Source: Methanomassiliicoccaceae archaeon (GTDB lineage: Archaea; Thermoplasmatota; Thermoplasmata; Methanomassiliicoccales; Methanomethylophilaceae). Taken from it: DNA of 21,003 nt. Below the pieces are notes generated by a model, which was not told where the DNA came from, ran no database searches, and was given only the letters and a program-made list of their open reading frames with translations. Position numbers and translations under genes: made by a program. Location of the stretch: assembly GCA_009784745.1 (NCBI GenBank), contig WQXR01000006.1:1-21003 (forward strand). Direction: 5' to 3'. Below are positions 6,309-13,694 of the stretch, piece after piece (the stretch's first letter is position 1; every line of letters starts with the position of its first letter).

Positions 6309-8467
6309 GATATCCTCCTTAACGCAACGACAGCCTGTCCCACGGATATTCCGCCGTCGCCGTTCGGTATAAGGGAATGGTGCATCACATCCATTCCCCT
6401 TTTCTTTGCCTCATCGTCTATCATCTCACATATCGGCCTGTTGTACGAGACGCCGCCGGTGACCCCTATGCAATTCAGACCTTTTGAAACAGCGGTATCG
6501 CATGCAACGTTCATCATATTGTTAACAACAGTTCTGACAACGGAATACGCAATATCCTCCTTCTTTTCTTTTTTATTGAAAAGGGTGAAAAGGGGTGCCG
6601 TTAATATCTCGGTGCCGTTCATTTCTGTTTCATATCCTTTGATCATTCTTCCGCGTGCGAGTAAAGGTTCCATCTTCATCGCAGGTTCGCCGTCATACGT
6701 CCTTTCTTTACATACATCCAATGAGAACGCCAGCGTATCCAGTAAACGTCCGAACGATGATGTTCTTACGCTTTTATTCATCATTTTGTTAAGAACGGCG
6801 GTACTTTCGTCGTCAAAGAGTTTTGATCCGGTTCCGTTAATATTGTCGACTGCGAACTTCAGACGCCTGAGATCATATAACGCCTTTTCCGAACCCAGGA
6901 GGGGGATATACTGGAGATGCGCAATTCTTTTGTATGTTTCCGGAGAAGCGTACATCACTTCTCCGCCCCACGCATTCCCGTCATCGCCGTATCCCGTACC
7001 GTCCAATGCAAGTATCACACCCTCTTTTTGTTCATTCTCGGTCAGCAGCGAAACACAATGCGCCCAATGGTGTTGGACTTCGATCATTTCAGCATTTGTT
7101 TCTTCGCATATTCTTTTTGCATATCTGCGGTTGCCGTATCCAGGATGAAGATCAACAGCCACGGCATCGGGAACGGAATCTAACATTTTCATCAGTGATC
7201 TCGTTGCCTCTTCCAAATAATCGGCAACACCTTCGGAATCATGATCTCCTATGTACTGGGTCTGTTGTATCTTGTTATTGCATGCGACCGATGCGACAAT
7301 GTTTTCCTGTGCTCCCAACGCAAGCACATTTCCTTTGTATTCAGTGTGTATGTGCGACGGAGTATATCCTCTCGATCTGCGGATGAATGATGTATGTTCT
7401 TTGTAAATGCGCAGAACGGTGTCGTCCGCACGGTTGATTATCTTCTGATCATGAAGCAGATATGCATCCGCATTCATTTTTTTAATTTCACTATCATTCA
7501 ATATCATCGGCTCGCCAGGAATGTTGGCGGAGGTCATTATCACCGCATCCGTTCTCATTGCATCAAAAAGGACATGATGCGCTCCCGCATACGGTAAAAA
7601 GATTCCGATGTTGTCAAGTCCAGGTGATATCTGTTCCGTGATGTCATTCACTTTCTTTTTCACAAGTACGATAGGTCTGTAGCGTGATGTCATCTCCGAT
7701 AGTTCGCATTCAGTAGGTTCCGCATATCTGAGAACGGAATCTTTATCTCTGATCATCACCGCGAACGGTTTTTGAGAACGGCCGTACCATTCCCTCACAT
7801 TCTTTACGTTATCCGCACGGGAGCATATGTGCATCCCGCCGATGCCTTTTATTATCCCTATCTTACCGGAATCAATTATTCTGCCGAACTCTTTTATCGC
7901 ATCTCCTCTGATGATATTTCCTGAATTATCGTAAAGCGAATACTTCGGGCCACAATCATTACAGCATATCGTCTGGTGGTGGAACCGTCTGTCATTCGGT
8001 GAAGAATACTCTTTTGAACATTCATCACACATCGGAAAATCATTCATTGCGGTATTCGGTCTGTCATAAGGAAGCGAAGACATTAACGTAAATCGTGCAC
8101 CGCATTCTGTGCATGTGGTGAACGGATATCCTTTCCTTCTTCCGTTCTTCATCTCTGAAAGGCATTTATCGCATATCGCAGTATCAGACGGGATGCTCAC
8201 GCTCGTTCCGCGTTCCTTTGACGGAATTATGAAGAAACCTTTTTCTCCCTCATATTCAGAATCTTCGACAATAATGTCACTTACCATTGACAGAGAAGGA
8301 AGGCGTGCGTACAGCGAATTCAGCAACGGTTCGCCGTTATCGACGTTGATAACAACATCAGCACCGTCATTCCATACGCATCCGTTCAATCCGAAGGATG
8401 TTGCCCTCCGATATATCATCGGTCTGAAACCGACGCCTTGAACTATCCCTTTGATGATGATACGCAT
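6305..8467 (-). CDS. hypF: Carbamoyltransferase HypF, [NiFe]-hydrogenase maturation
   Basis: A 720-aa protein with the full HypF layout. It has an N-terminal acylphosphatase domain (IIIKGIVQGVGFRPMIYRRA), a zinc-binding region with four CxxC pairs at C99/C102, C119/C122, C147/C150 and C169/C172, and a YrdC-like domain (about 185-370, with MTSANIPGEP and RRSRGYTP). A Kae1-like domain carries HHWAH (residues 466-470), LDGTGYGDDG and a C-terminal GVTGGVSYNRP. HypF converts carbamoyl phosphate and ATP to carbamoyl adenylate and passes the carbamoyl group to HypE, which makes the cyanide ligand of [NiFe] hydrogenases. A methanogen needs it for its hydrogenases. There is no Shine-Dalgarno sequence; AATAAAC is centred about 26 nt upstream, so it may be leaderless. 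It diverges from gcvH. Confidence 0.95.
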   Translation of the reverse strand: MRIIIKGIVQGVGFRPMIYRRATSFGLNGCVWNDGADVVINVDNGEPLLNSLYARLPSLSMVSDIIVEDSEYEGEKGFFIIPSKERGTSVSIPSDTAICDKCLSEMKNGRRKGYPFTTCTECGARFTLMSSLPYDRPNTAMNDFPMCDECSKEYSSPNDRRFHHQTICCNDCGPKYSLYDNSGNIIRGDAIKEFGRIIDSGKIGIIKGIGGMHICSRADNVKNVREWYGRSQKPFAVMIRDKDSVLRYAEPTECELSEMTSRYRPIVLVKKKVNDITEQISPGLDNIGIFLPYAGAHHVLFDAMRTDAVIMTSANIPGEPMILNDSEIKKMNADAYLLHDQKIINRADDTVLRIYKEHTSFIRRSRGYTPSHIHTEYKGNVLALGAQENIVASVACNNKIQQTQYIGDHDSEGVADYLEEATRSLMKMLDSVPDAVAVDLHPGYGNRRYAKRICEETNAEMIEVQHHWAHCVSLLTENEQKEGVILALDGTGYGDDGNAWGGEVMYASPETYKRIAHLQYIPLLGSEKALYDLRRLKFAVDNINGTGSKLFDDESTAVLNKMMNKSVRTSSFGRLLDTLAFSLDVCKERTYDGEPAMKMEPLLARGRMIKGYETEMNGTEILTAPLFTLFNKKEKKEDIAYSVVRTVVNNMMNVACDTAVSKGLNCIGVTGGVSYNRPICEMIDDEAKKRGMDVMHHSLIPNGDGGISVGQAVVALRRIS

Positions 8468-8562
8468 TACCGTCGGATGGATGTCTTTGTTTATTGTTTT
8501 TTGGCGTATGAATGAATCATTTTTTTAACGATGTATGCATACGGGTACAGAAGGGTGGCAGG

Positions 8563-8946
8563 ATGAACGAGATTCGAAACGGTCTGTTGTATTCAAGTTC
8601 GCACGAATGGGTCCAAAAACAAGGTGATGATACTGTCGTTGTCGGCATTACCGATCATGCTCAGCATGAGGTCGGCGAGGTTGTTTTCGTCGAAGTTCCG
8701 GAAGAAGGTAAGGAATTGAACGCAGGCGACGAATTAGGTGCGTTGGAAAGTGTGAAGACCGTTGAGATGATCACGTCGCCGGTATCGGGAAAAGTGATAA
8801 GATCCAACGCAGAGCTCGGAGATTTTCCGGATATTGTGAACTCGTCACCGTACGACGACGGGTGGATCGCAGTGATACGGTTAAAGGACGTATCCGAATT
8901 GGGAAAACTGATGGATGCCGAAGCGTACGGAAAGTTCATCGGTTAA
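8563..8946 (+). CDS. gcvH: Glycine cleavage system H-like protein (lipoyl carrier)
   Basis: A 127-aa GcvH-type protein. LYSSSHEWV near the N-terminus and the lipoylation segment GALESVKTVEMITSPVSGKV are typical, with K65 as the predicted lipoylated residue. H proteins carry aminomethyl groups in glycine cleavage and in some organisms act in lipoate assembly or other lipoyl-linked reactions. No gcvT, gcvP or lipoate gene is adjacent, so its partner here is unknown. I start at ATG 8563, preceded by GGGTGGCA; an upstream in-frame ATG would add 17 residues without family similarity. It converges with the phosphorylase gene; the two stops share the palindrome TTAA. Confidence 0.92.
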   Translation: MNEIRNGLLYSSSHEWVQKQGDDTVVVGITDHAQHEVGEVVFVEVPEEGKELNAGDELGALESVKTVEMITSPVSGKVIRSNAELGDFPDIVNSSPYDDGWIAVIRLKDVSELGKLMDAEAYGKFIG

Positions 8947-9719
8947 GCGCCGGCATCCTTCGGAGCGTCTGCGCATCCGCATTTTCTTTTCTTCTCTATT
9001 TGCGGCAAACCAATTTCCAAAAGTTTCGTTATTTTGGATAAACATTCGCTCATTGTCCTGAGCACCATCTGAATGTCGACGGGTTCATCTTTCCATACGT
9101 CGTAATCAGTAACGGTCGCAAGGCTGCAGTAGCACATTCCCATCTCACGTGCCAATTGACATTCGGGGACGAGCGTCATTCCGATGATGTCGGCAAAATT
9201 CCTGAACATGTTGCTTTCCGCTTTTGTGGAGAATCTCGGTCCCTCGATGCATATGTACGTTCCTTTCTTATGATATCTTATCTTAAGTTCTTCCGCAGCA
9301 TCGGAAAATATATGTGCCAGATCTGTGCAGAAAGGATCTGCAATGCTTATGTGTACTGTCTTTTTGTCAAAGAATGTATAATCCCTTTTCTTCGTGAGGT
9401 CGATGAACTGATCAACGATCACAAGATCTCCGGGTCTGTATTCCTCTTTCAGCGAACCCACTGCGCATGGTGAGATGATGACCTCAACACCGAGATCCTT
9501 TAACGCTTGTATGTTCGCTCTGTACGGTACCGACGACGGCGGAAAACGGTGGTCTTTTCCATGTCTTGGTATGAATGCGACCTCAACGCCGGCTATCTTT
9601 CCTATGAGTATCTCATCTGACGGTTTTCCGTATCTTGTGTCGGGATATACTTTTTTTATCGTTTCGAACGTATTCGGATCGTATATCCCCGAACCGCCTA
9701 TTATGCCTATTCTGACCAT
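8943..9719 (-). CDS. mtnP: S-methyl-5'-thioadenosine (or thioinosine) phosphorylase
   Basis: A 258-aa member of the MTAP/PNP family. The N-terminal IGIIGGSGIYD, the phosphate and ribose site pattern PRHGKDHRFPPSSVPYRANI, AVGSL and the base-pocket segment TVTDYDVWKDEPV are all present. The paired Asp residues of TDYD are typical for 6-amino purine (MTA) recognition, although methanogen homologues can prefer methylthioinosine after deamination. The enzyme splits the by-product of polyamine and SAM metabolism into a base and methylthioribose-1-phosphate for sulfur salvage. A Cys-containing tail (KCGCADAPKDAGA) follows the domain. ATG 9719 has no Shine-Dalgarno sequence but has a TATA box about 25 nt upstream, suggesting a leaderless transcript. 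Confidence 0.92.
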   Translation of the reverse strand: MVRIGIIGGSGIYDPNTFETIKKVYPDTRYGKPSDEILIGKIAGVEVAFIPRHGKDHRFPPSSVPYRANIQALKDLGVEVIISPCAVGSLKEEYRPGDLVIVDQFIDLTKKRDYTFFDKKTVHISIADPFCTDLAHIFSDAAEELKIRYHKKGTYICIEGPRFSTKAESNMFRNFADIIGMTLVPECQLAREMGMCYCSLATVTDYDVWKDEPVDIQMVLRTMSECLSKITKLLEIGLPQIEKKRKCGCADAPKDAGA

Positions 9720-9739
9720 GGATGCTCATGTGTACGGAA

Positions 9740-9747
9740 ATATAAAA
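9740..9747 (-). promoter_or_regulatory. TATA box of the phosphorylase gene
   Basis: The minus strand reads TTTTATAT, centred about 24.5 nt upstream of the ATG at 9719. No ribosome binding site lies between them. This is the expected geometry for a leaderless archaeal transcript. Confidence 0.6.
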
Positions 9748-9818
9748 CCGTGGTGTTCATCATTGAAATTCGATGATCTGATTTTTCTCGGGAGCACAGA
9801 AAAGTTTCCATATAGAAA

Positions 9819-9881
9819 GTTATACAAATCCCATAGAAAAAGTTATACAAATCCCATAGAAAAAGTTATACAAATCCCATA
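9819..9881. repeat. Tandem 23-bp repeat, nearly three copies
   Basis: Copies begin at 9819, 9842 and 9865 with the shared core GTTATACAAATCCCATA followed by GAAAAA; the third copy loses the G after CCCATA and runs into an A-rich stretch. A degenerate part-copy (CCATATAGAAA) precedes the array. It lies in the 229-bp gap between the phosphorylase start and the end of the PHP gene. There are no spacers, so it is not a CRISPR. On the minus strand each unit contains TTTGTATAAC, which resembles a weak TATA element. Confidence 0.95.
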
Positions 9882-9933
9882 AAAAATAATACACTGGATA
9901 TATGCTGAGAAAGACAAGGGAAATTGACACGAT

Positions 9934-9970
9934 CGATGCGATGGTATTTTACAATTTTTTTATCGCATCG
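9934..9970 (-). terminator. Stem-loop candidate spanning the end of the histidine cluster
   Basis: CGATGCGAT (9934-9942) pairs with ATCGCATCG (9962-9970), extendable by one base pair on each side, around a 19-nt A/T-rich loop. The structure covers the last codons and TAA stop of the PHP gene. There is no strong U-run after the stem on the minus strand, so a role as terminator or 3'-end stabiliser is only a possibility. Confidence 0.3.
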
Positions 9971-10596
9971 AACGGCGTTTTTGTAATTGCGGTCTTTGCT
10001 TCCTTTTCCGTCATTCCGGCACCGGCCGCAACTTTCATTGCAGTTGCTTCGTCCATCAGGTCGTTGGGTCCGTGGCAATCCGAGTTGACGACCATTTTTG
10101 CACCGATATTGCGTGCAACATTGACTACGTGACCGTTAGTGATGTTATGATATGCCCTTCCCGTGATCTCTATCAATATCCCGTTATCGGCGGCCTTCTG
10201 CATAACATCATCAGTTATCAGCCCAGGGTGCGCCAGAACGTTCACGTCGGGAATGTTCGCGGCCGCAAGATTCGTTCCGCTGATGACCGGTTCGCTTAAC
10301 GTCTCACCATGGACGACTATCCATTGCGCCCCGAGTTCTTTTGCCGTTCTGATAACTTTGGCTATTTGTTTAGGAGGCACGTGCGTTATCTCAACGCCTG
10401 GTATCACTCTTATATAATCTTCATTCAGTTCGACCGCTTTCACTATTGCCGGAACTACGATATTCACGTTCGTCATATCAACGTGATCGGTTATCGCAAT
10501 TGCGTCATGACCTGTGACCATCGCTCTCCTTACAAGTTCCGACGGTGTCAACTCACCGTCGCTGAGTATGCTGTGTGTGTGAAGATCTATCCTCAT
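9949..10596 (-). CDS. PHP-family phosphatase, probable histidinol-phosphate phosphatase
   Basis: A 215-aa PHP-domain protein. Metal ligands are visible in order: DLHTHS (H6, H8), D13, ITDH (H38), GVEITH (E69), VVHGE (H96), LAHPG (H123) and NSDCHGPND (D173, H175). PHP proteins are metal-dependent phosphoesterases; HisJ/HisK-type members dephosphorylate histidinol phosphate. The gene is the last of the histidine cluster and overlaps hisIE by an ATGA. No other histidinol-phosphatase candidate is in the cluster, which makes that role likely. It is shorter than bacterial HisJ (about 260-270 aa), so the substrate rests on context rather than motif. Confidence 0.85.
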   Translation of the reverse strand: MRIDLHTHSILSDGELTPSELVRRAMVTGHDAIAITDHVDMTNVNIVVPAIVKAVELNEDYIRVIPGVEITHVPPKQIAKVIRTAKELGAQWIVVHGETLSEPVISGTNLAAANIPDVNVLAHPGLITDDVMQKAADNGILIEITGRAYHNITNGHVVNVARNIGAKMVVNSDCHGPNDLMDEATAMKVAAGAGMTEKEAKTAITKTPFDAIKKL

Positions 10597-11186
10597 TTCA
10601 TCCTCTCCGAAAGTTTCTCAAAGACCTTTTCCATCGGTAATCCTGTCTTTTCTATCGCTACCATTGCGTGATATATGAGATCGGCAAGTTCCCACGCCAT
10701 CTCTTCTTGGCTGCCGTCCTTTACCGAAAGCACGAACTCGCCTGCCTCTTCAACTATCTTTTTGCACATTTTATTCTCGTCATCGAATAATTTACATGTG
10801 TAACTGTCCGGCGACGGATCTTTTTTGCGATGCTGTATTATTCTCTTCAGTACAGGTATCACGGCGCTCGTTCTGTCTGTATCTCCGAATATCGTCTCAT
10901 TGAAACATGTTGCGCTTCCCGTATGACATGCGACGCCGGTCTGCTCAACGCGAACCAACAGCGTATCGGAATCGCAATCGGTCTGCATTGATATTATCTT
11001 TTGAAAATGACCGGATTCCTCTCCCTTTTTCCATAATCTTTTCCTGCTTCTTGACCAGAAGTGAGTGTATCCCGTATCTTTCATCAGTTTTACTGCATCC
11101 TCATTGGCCCATGCGACCATGAGCACCTCACTTGTGACGCTGTCCTGTACCACGACCGTTATCAATCCGTTCTCATCGAATCTCAT
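10593..11186 (-). CDS. hisIE: Bifunctional phosphoribosyl-AMP cyclohydrolase / phosphoribosyl-ATP pyrophosphatase
   Basis: A 197-aa fusion. Residues 1 to about 105 are HisI: the metal site D70-C-D-x-D74 and the zinc cysteines C87 and C94 are present, with the HFWSRSRKRLWKKGEESG substrate loop. Residues about 108-197 are HisE, with KKIVEEAGEFVLSV and WELADLIYH supplying the acidic magnesium ligands. The protein performs steps 2 and 3 of histidine synthesis. Separate hisI and hisE genes are common in archaea, so a fused gene is worth noting. The start overlaps the hisF stop (ATGA), and GGAGTGA lies upstream. Confidence 0.95.
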   Translation of the reverse strand: MRFDENGLITVVVQDSVTSEVLMVAWANEDAVKLMKDTGYTHFWSRSRKRLWKKGEESGHFQKIISMQTDCDSDTLLVRVEQTGVACHTGSATCFNETIFGDTDRTSAVIPVLKRIIQHRKKDPSPDSYTCKLFDDENKMCKKIVEEAGEFVLSVKDGSQEEMAWELADLIYHAMVAIEKTGLPMEKVFEKLSERMK

Positions 11187-11935
11187 CGGACATTCACTCC
11201 TCTGGTGCGCAGATATTCTTTTACGTCCCTGACACTGTGATCGTTGAAATGGAATATCGAAGCGGCCAGCGCCGACGATGCTTTCGTTCTTGTAAGAACT
11301 TCGTATATGTGCTCAACGGATCCGCATCCTCCGGATGCGGTCACCGGTATCTTGACGGCATCGGCCACCGCGGCGGTCATTGCTATATCGTATCCTTTCT
11401 TTTCGCCGTCAGCATCTATTGACGTGAGCAGTATCTCGCCTGCTCCGAGGGCTTCCATCTTCACTGCCCATTCTATCGCATCGATACCGGATGACCGTGT
11501 TCCGCCGTGCGTGTATACGACCCACTTTCCTCTTTCTCTTTTTGCGTCTATCGCAATTATCAATCTTTTGTTGCCAAAGGCATCTGCACATTCCTTTACG
11601 ATGTTTGGATCTCTCACTGCAGCGGAATTGATGGACACTTTGCTCGCGCCGGCGTTAAGTACCTCATTCATATCGTCCATCGAACGGATGCCTCCGCCGA
11701 CCGCTAACGGAACAGTTATGACGGAAGCAGTTTCGGAGACCGTTTTCAGCATTGTCTGTCTTCCTTCCAGTGTTGCCGATATATCAAGGAATGCTATCTC
11801 GTCCGCGCCATCCTTTTCATATTTTGCGGCAAGTTCCGGCGGATCCCCGACATCCCTCATGCCTTGGAATTTTATTCCTTTGACCACTTTTCCGTCCTTC
11901 ATGTCAAGGCACGGTATTATTTTCTTTATGCTCAC
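11183..11935 (-). CDS. hisF: Imidazole glycerol phosphate synthase, cyclase subunit
   Basis: A TIM-barrel HisF of 250 aa from the start I prefer. The catalytic Asp residues are in IPCLDMKDGKVVKG and IAIDAKRERGKWVVYTHGG, and the phosphate-binding SGGCGS segment is present. HisF closes the imidazole ring using ammonia delivered by HisH; no hisH gene is adjacent, so that subunit must be encoded elsewhere. GTG at 11933-11935 gives the family start (SIKKIIPCLDM) and has GGGTG six bases upstream. The in-frame GTG at 11942-11944 would add three residues and overlap hisB. The gene overlaps hisIE by 4 bp. Confidence 0.95.
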   Translation of the reverse strand: MSIKKIIPCLDMKDGKVVKGIKFQGMRDVGDPPELAAKYEKDGADEIAFLDISATLEGRQTMLKTVSETASVITVPLAVGGGIRSMDDMNEVLNAGASKVSINSAAVRDPNIVKECADAFGNKRLIIAIDAKRERGKWVVYTHGGTRSSGIDAIEWAVKMEALGAGEILLTSIDADGEKKGYDIAMTAAVADAVKIPVTASGGCGSVEHIYEVLTRTKASSALAASIFHFNDHSVRDVKEYLRTRGVNVR

Positions 11936-11936
11936 T

Positions 11937-12491
11937 TTAAACACCCTTCACTGAAGCCTTATCCTTAGTGCTGAGTTCCGCATCCCTTTTCCTGAAAGCC
12001 TCTTTCATCGCCTTTCCCAACGCTTTGAACGATGCCTCAACGATGTGATGGTCATCGAACCCTCTTATCACCAGTATATGTAATGTCATTCCGGATGACA
12101 TGGCGAAACTTCTGAAGAAATGATGATACAACGCATCAGGACAGTCTATTTCCGCGTACGGTCTGTCAACGAGATCCAGTGAGACGGTCACCATCGCATC
12201 GTCCATGACCACCGTTTTAGTGGCCATCCTTTCTATAGGTCCGTTACCGACAGCATTTTTGAATGCCGTTCCCAGTGTTATTCCGGCATCCTCTACAAGG
12301 TGGTGGTCATCGTTACCGACAGCGTCCATTTTGATGTCGGCGGATGAATATCGCGAAAGCGTCTCGACCATATGTTTCAGGAACGTGTTGTCACATTTGA
12401 CATCATATTTTCCGTTCCCGTCAATATTCACTTTCACGGAGATCTCTGTTTCTTTCGTCTTGCGCTCTATTCCCGATGCCCTTCCTTTCAT
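11937..12491 (-). CDS. hisB: Imidazoleglycerol-phosphate dehydratase
   Basis: A 184-aa monofunctional HisB dehydratase (no N-terminal phosphatase domain). The two duplicated manganese-binding motifs are DDHHLVEDAG (residues 61-70) and DDHHIVEASFKALG (146-159). The segment NTFLKHMVETLSRY replaces the usual F-x-D-H-M-x-x-x-x-x-x-H pattern, keeping the His but with Lys for Asp and no second His. It performs step 6 of the pathway. There is no Shine-Dalgarno sequence before ATG 12491, but a TATAC element flanked by an inverted repeat lies about 30 nt upstream, suggesting a separate promoter for hisB-hisF-hisIE-PHP. Confidence 0.95.
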   Translation of the reverse strand: MKGRASGIERKTKETEISVKVNIDGNGKYDVKCDNTFLKHMVETLSRYSSADIKMDAVGNDDHHLVEDAGITLGTAFKNAVGNGPIERMATKTVVMDDAMVTVSLDLVDRPYAEIDCPDALYHHFFRSFAMSSGMTLHILVIRGFDDHHIVEASFKALGKAMKEAFRKRDAELSTKDKASVKGV

Positions 12492-12510
12492 GGATATCGC
12501 ATCGTAATCG

Positions 12511-12532
12511 AACAGTTCGTATAAGAACTGTT
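12511..12532. promoter_or_regulatory. Inverted repeat enclosing a TATA-like element upstream of hisB
   Basis: AACAGTTC (12511-12518) and GAACTGTT (12525-12532) are perfect 8-bp arms. The 6-nt spacer reads TTATAC on the minus strand and lies about 30 nt upstream of the hisB ATG. A protein bound to the arms would mask the TATA element. The minus-strand word TAAAACAGT (12527-12535) recurs upstream of the HTH gene. Confidence 0.5.
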
Positions 12533-12557
12533 TTATTGTGCGCGCACAGGAATGCTG

Positions 12558-12929
12558 TTACAGGTTCTTTCTCGGGCATTCGCCGCACGTGATCGTTGCG
12601 TCCTCGTCAGTGTAGTCGGGTATGATCAGTTCTTTTGCATAATTGCACAAACGGCACAACTCTTCGGTAACGGTGCTTTTCTCTGTTGCTATCAGTCTTG
12701 CGGAGGCGTATATCTCTTTCATGAACGAACCGTATCTTTCGTTGTCCTTCAGCAATCTGCTGTTGCCCCTCATTCCGTGCGTATATTGCGATATCGCCGT
12801 TCCCGAGACCTCGAACATCTTGGCCACGGCCGCTTTGGTGTAATTATGTTCGTTCACAAGTTCAATTGACAATTCTTTTCTGATTATCGGCAGAACGTCT
12901 ACGACGATGGTCTCGCAGGGGAATCTCAT
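12558..12929 (-). CDS. Archaeal HTH regulator with two CxxC motifs, inside the histidine cluster
   Basis: A 123-aa protein resembling the predicted archaeal transcriptional regulators of COG2522. Residues about 20-55 form an HTH (YTKAAVAKMFEVSGTAISQY). The C-terminal part has C92-x-x-C95 and C115-x-x-C118, which could hold a metal or iron-sulfur cluster and so sense metal or redox state. It sits between hisA and hisB with 40 bp and 66 bp gaps, unlike the overlapping genes around it. ATG 12929 has no Shine-Dalgarno sequence; a TATA box lies about 26 nt upstream and a palindrome lies between the two, which fits autoregulation. Control of the histidine genes is inferred from position only. Confidence 0.85.
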   Translation of the reverse strand: MRFPCETIVVDVLPIIRKELSIELVNEHNYTKAAVAKMFEVSGTAISQYTHGMRGNSRLLKDNERYGSFMKEIYASARLIATEKSTVTEELCRLCNYAKELIIPDYTDEDATITCGECPRKNL

Positions 12930-12938
12930 GGATGCACG

Positions 12939-12955
12939 AATACTGTTTTAGTATT
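12939..12955. promoter_or_regulatory. Palindrome next to the HTH gene start (operator candidate)
   Basis: AATACT (12939-12944) and AGTATT (12950-12955) flank 5 nt. On the minus strand the site reads AATACTAAAACAGTATT and contains the TAAAACAGT word also found upstream of hisB. It overlaps the TATA box and ends 10 nt before the start codon, a position where a bound repressor would block initiation. Confidence 0.45.
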
Positions 12956-12959
12956 TAAA
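12952..12959 (-). promoter_or_regulatory. TATA box of the HTH regulator gene
   Basis: The minus strand reads TTTAAATA, centred about 26.5 nt upstream of ATG 12929. With no ribosome binding site present, the transcript is predicted to be leaderless. Confidence 0.55.
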
Positions 12960-12969
12960 TTGATATCTT

Positions 12970-13689
12970 TTAGATATTAGATATCCATGGACTACTCCAT
13001 TTCCACGGCTCCATGATCCCTGTGTATATCGAAACACCGACAACGGCTGCGACAGCGCCCGCCGATCTGAGTTTTTTTACGTCATCGTATGATGATATTC
13101 CGCCGGACGCGATCACCGGATGGGGGCATCCGGATATGAACGATCTCGCCTGTTCCTCGTCTATCCCTTTTCCGAGGCCTTCCACATCAACGTTCGTATT
13201 GAGAACACCTGCCAAAGGAATATCTTTAATGATACGGAACATCTCCTTCACTGTCATCTGGGCTGAATCCTGCCAACCCTTTACCGCTATCCTTCCGTTC
13301 TTGGTGTCAAGCGCCAGTATGAGTTTTTTCGGGAACAATGATGCCATTTCTCTTAGCCAATCATTATCTTTGATCGCTCTTGTTCCGACGATGACGCCGG
13401 ACGCACCCCCGTCAAGCAATTCTTTTATTGTCCGCTCATCTTTGATGCCGCCGCCCACTTCCGTCGGAACATTATATTTCTTTATGATCTCTTTAATGAC
13501 GGAGATATTATTCTCTTTTCCGAAAGCACCGTCAAGATCGATGATGTGCAACGCCTTTGCTCCTTTGGATATCCACATCCCGGCCGCTTCCACGGGATCG
13601 GGCATAGTTATCTTCTCCGTCCCGGGAACGCCGCCGACCAGTTGCACCACCTTCTTATCAAGAATGTCAACCGCCGGTATTATCATCAT
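12970..13689 (-). CDS. hisA: Phosphoribosylformimino-5-aminoimidazole carboxamide ribotide isomerase
   Basis: A TIM-barrel HisA of about 239 aa. The first catalytic Asp is in IIPAVDIL, the second in LALDTKNGRIAVKGW, the conserved Thr in LNTNV, and the phosphate site in VEVGGGI-like EVGGGIKD and IASGGISSYDD. It performs step 4, an Amadori rearrangement. A GTG at 13698 overlaps the hisC stop (GTGA), but the family start matches the ATG at 13687-13689 or the next ATG, and the same GTGAT can act as ribosome binding site for them. I chose the first ATG. Confidence 0.95.
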   Translation of the reverse strand: MMIIPAVDILDKKVVQLVGGVPGTEKITMPDPVEAAGMWISKGAKALHIIDLDGAFGKENNISVIKEIIKKYNVPTEVGGGIKDERTIKELLDGGASGVIVGTRAIKDNDWLREMASLFPKKLILALDTKNGRIAVKGWQDSAQMTVKEMFRIIKDIPLAGVLNTNVDVEGLGKGIDEEQARSFISGCPHPVIASGGISSYDDVKKLRSAGAVAAVVGVSIYTGIMEPWKWSSPWISNI

Positions 13690-13694
13690 TGATA

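Noticed and set aside
6441..7148. 235-codon plus-strand frame inside hypF
   Set aside because: Antisense to the Kae1-like part of hypF, which has intact motifs; no start signal of its own.
9819..9881. CRISPR array
   Set aside because: The 23-bp units are directly adjacent with no unique spacers, there are fewer than three full copies, and no cas gene is nearby.
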